Of a stretch of 64,000 bases of DNA, positions 63,475 to 64,000 are shown one piece after another. Origin of the DNA: Alentia gelatinosa (taxonomy: Eukaryota; Annelida; Polychaeta; Phyllodocida; Polynoidae); contig OX465592.1 in assembly GCA_950022655.1 (NCBI GenBank), forward strand, positions 3,526,623 through 3,590,622. The letters are read 5' to 3'. The notes beneath the pieces were generated by a model. It made no database searches. It was given only the letters and a program-made list of their open reading frames with translations, and was not told where the DNA came from. Each line of letters opens with the position of its first letter. Positions within the stretch are counted from its first letter, which is position 1. The position numbers and the translations under genes are program-made.

Positions 63475-64000
63475 AAGTCTAAATTAACACATTAAATCTC
63501 TGTTCACAGCTTATAAATGGTCAAACAAAATGTCAATAGCAAAAAAAAAAAAAAATTCTAACAAGAAAATTAACCCCCAATCAATAGCATGCCGACAAGT
63601 AAATCCCATAAATTCACCGAGGGAACTCCAATCGACACCTCAGACAGAATGTATATCAGTCTCACGTAACTTATTGACTCTCCACAATGGTATCTTATCA
63701 GGGAGGTGTCTAGGCTGTTACAGGCACCACTCAGATAACAGAACTGGTTACAAATTTATAACGTAGACGTCAAACCGCCGAACATCGTTAACCCTCGTGT
63801 GGATTCTCAAGGAGATAAACCGAGCGGTAGGGCATTTTAAAGGTATAACCTCCAATTAGGAGTGGTACCACCTGGTGATTTATGAATATTCATATTTATA
63901 CTGTGAATTTGGTAATTTGTGGCATATTTCGAACTCAAAACAGCAAGATACAGACATAATGTGGCGCACACATATTACACACGCATTAAGAATATGCAAC
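63475..64000. other. Plain sequence
   Basis: AT-rich with an A-run at 63540-63555. No gene recognised. Confidence 0.45.

Overview
This is animal (metazoan) genomic DNA. One gene is clear: an Mnx (HB9/Mnr2/exex class) homeobox gene on the minus strand. Its first coding exon (52899-53613) and its second (15651-15811) join in phase, and the second ends inside the homeodomain at residue 44. Intron 1 is 37.1 kb. I see no exon 3 (the WFQNRR half of the homeodomain) in the remaining 15.65 kb, so it should lie beyond the left edge. Almost the whole window is therefore intron of one developmental regulator plus about 10 kb of its 5' flank. The Mnx linker and homeodomain differ from the vertebrate form as I remember it. 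With the CTCF-like motifs, a Crypton-type recombinase and tRNA-derived SINEs, this suggests a non-vertebrate bilaterian with large introns (ambulacrarian or lophotrochozoan would fit). I cannot name the species.

The non-coding DNA is of three kinds. (1) About twenty-five GC/CpG-rich islands, roughly every 2-3 kb (for example 7.0-8.0, 9.5-10.7, 11.75-12.0, 13.5-14.1, 19.8-20.1, 21.3-21.9, 24.0-24.3, 25.4-26.2, 29.1-29.3, 30.0-30.6, 31.4-31.7, 32.5-32.9, 35.3-35.6, 36.9-37.1, 37.9-38.2, 39.6-39.8, 42.4-42.5, 44.3-45.1, 54.2-54.8, 59.1-59.4, 59.7-60.7 and 62.0-62.4 kb). They reuse a small vocabulary: NRF1-like GCGCATGCGC, ETS ACTTCCGG, E-box TCACGTGA, CRE TGACGTCA, YY1 ATGGCGG, CTCF-like CCGCTAGGGGGCG, and two motifs I cannot assign (TGTCGTCTG and GAGACGCTG). 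Several also carry TAATTA homeodomain sites. The island at 54.2-54.8 kb is the likely Mnx promoter; the others are candidate enhancers, insulators or orphan CpG islands. (2) Many short non-autonomous foldback/MITE elements, often nested. Several otherwise different families share a GGCTTCGCC hairpin tip and a TTTATCTCACCCC edge. Two tRNA-derived SINEs lie in opposite orientations. (3) Many minisatellites with units of 14, 17, 20, 29, 31, 41 and 51 bp and longer; these produce most of the long but meaningless open reading frames.

The only other protein-coding sequence I recognise is a broken tyrosine recombinase of the Crypton/DUF3504 type (55711-56515, plus strand) upstream of Mnx. All its catalytic residues are visible but are spread over two frames by two shifts at A-runs. 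Repeat counts, repeat edges and motif counts were read by eye and are approximate.
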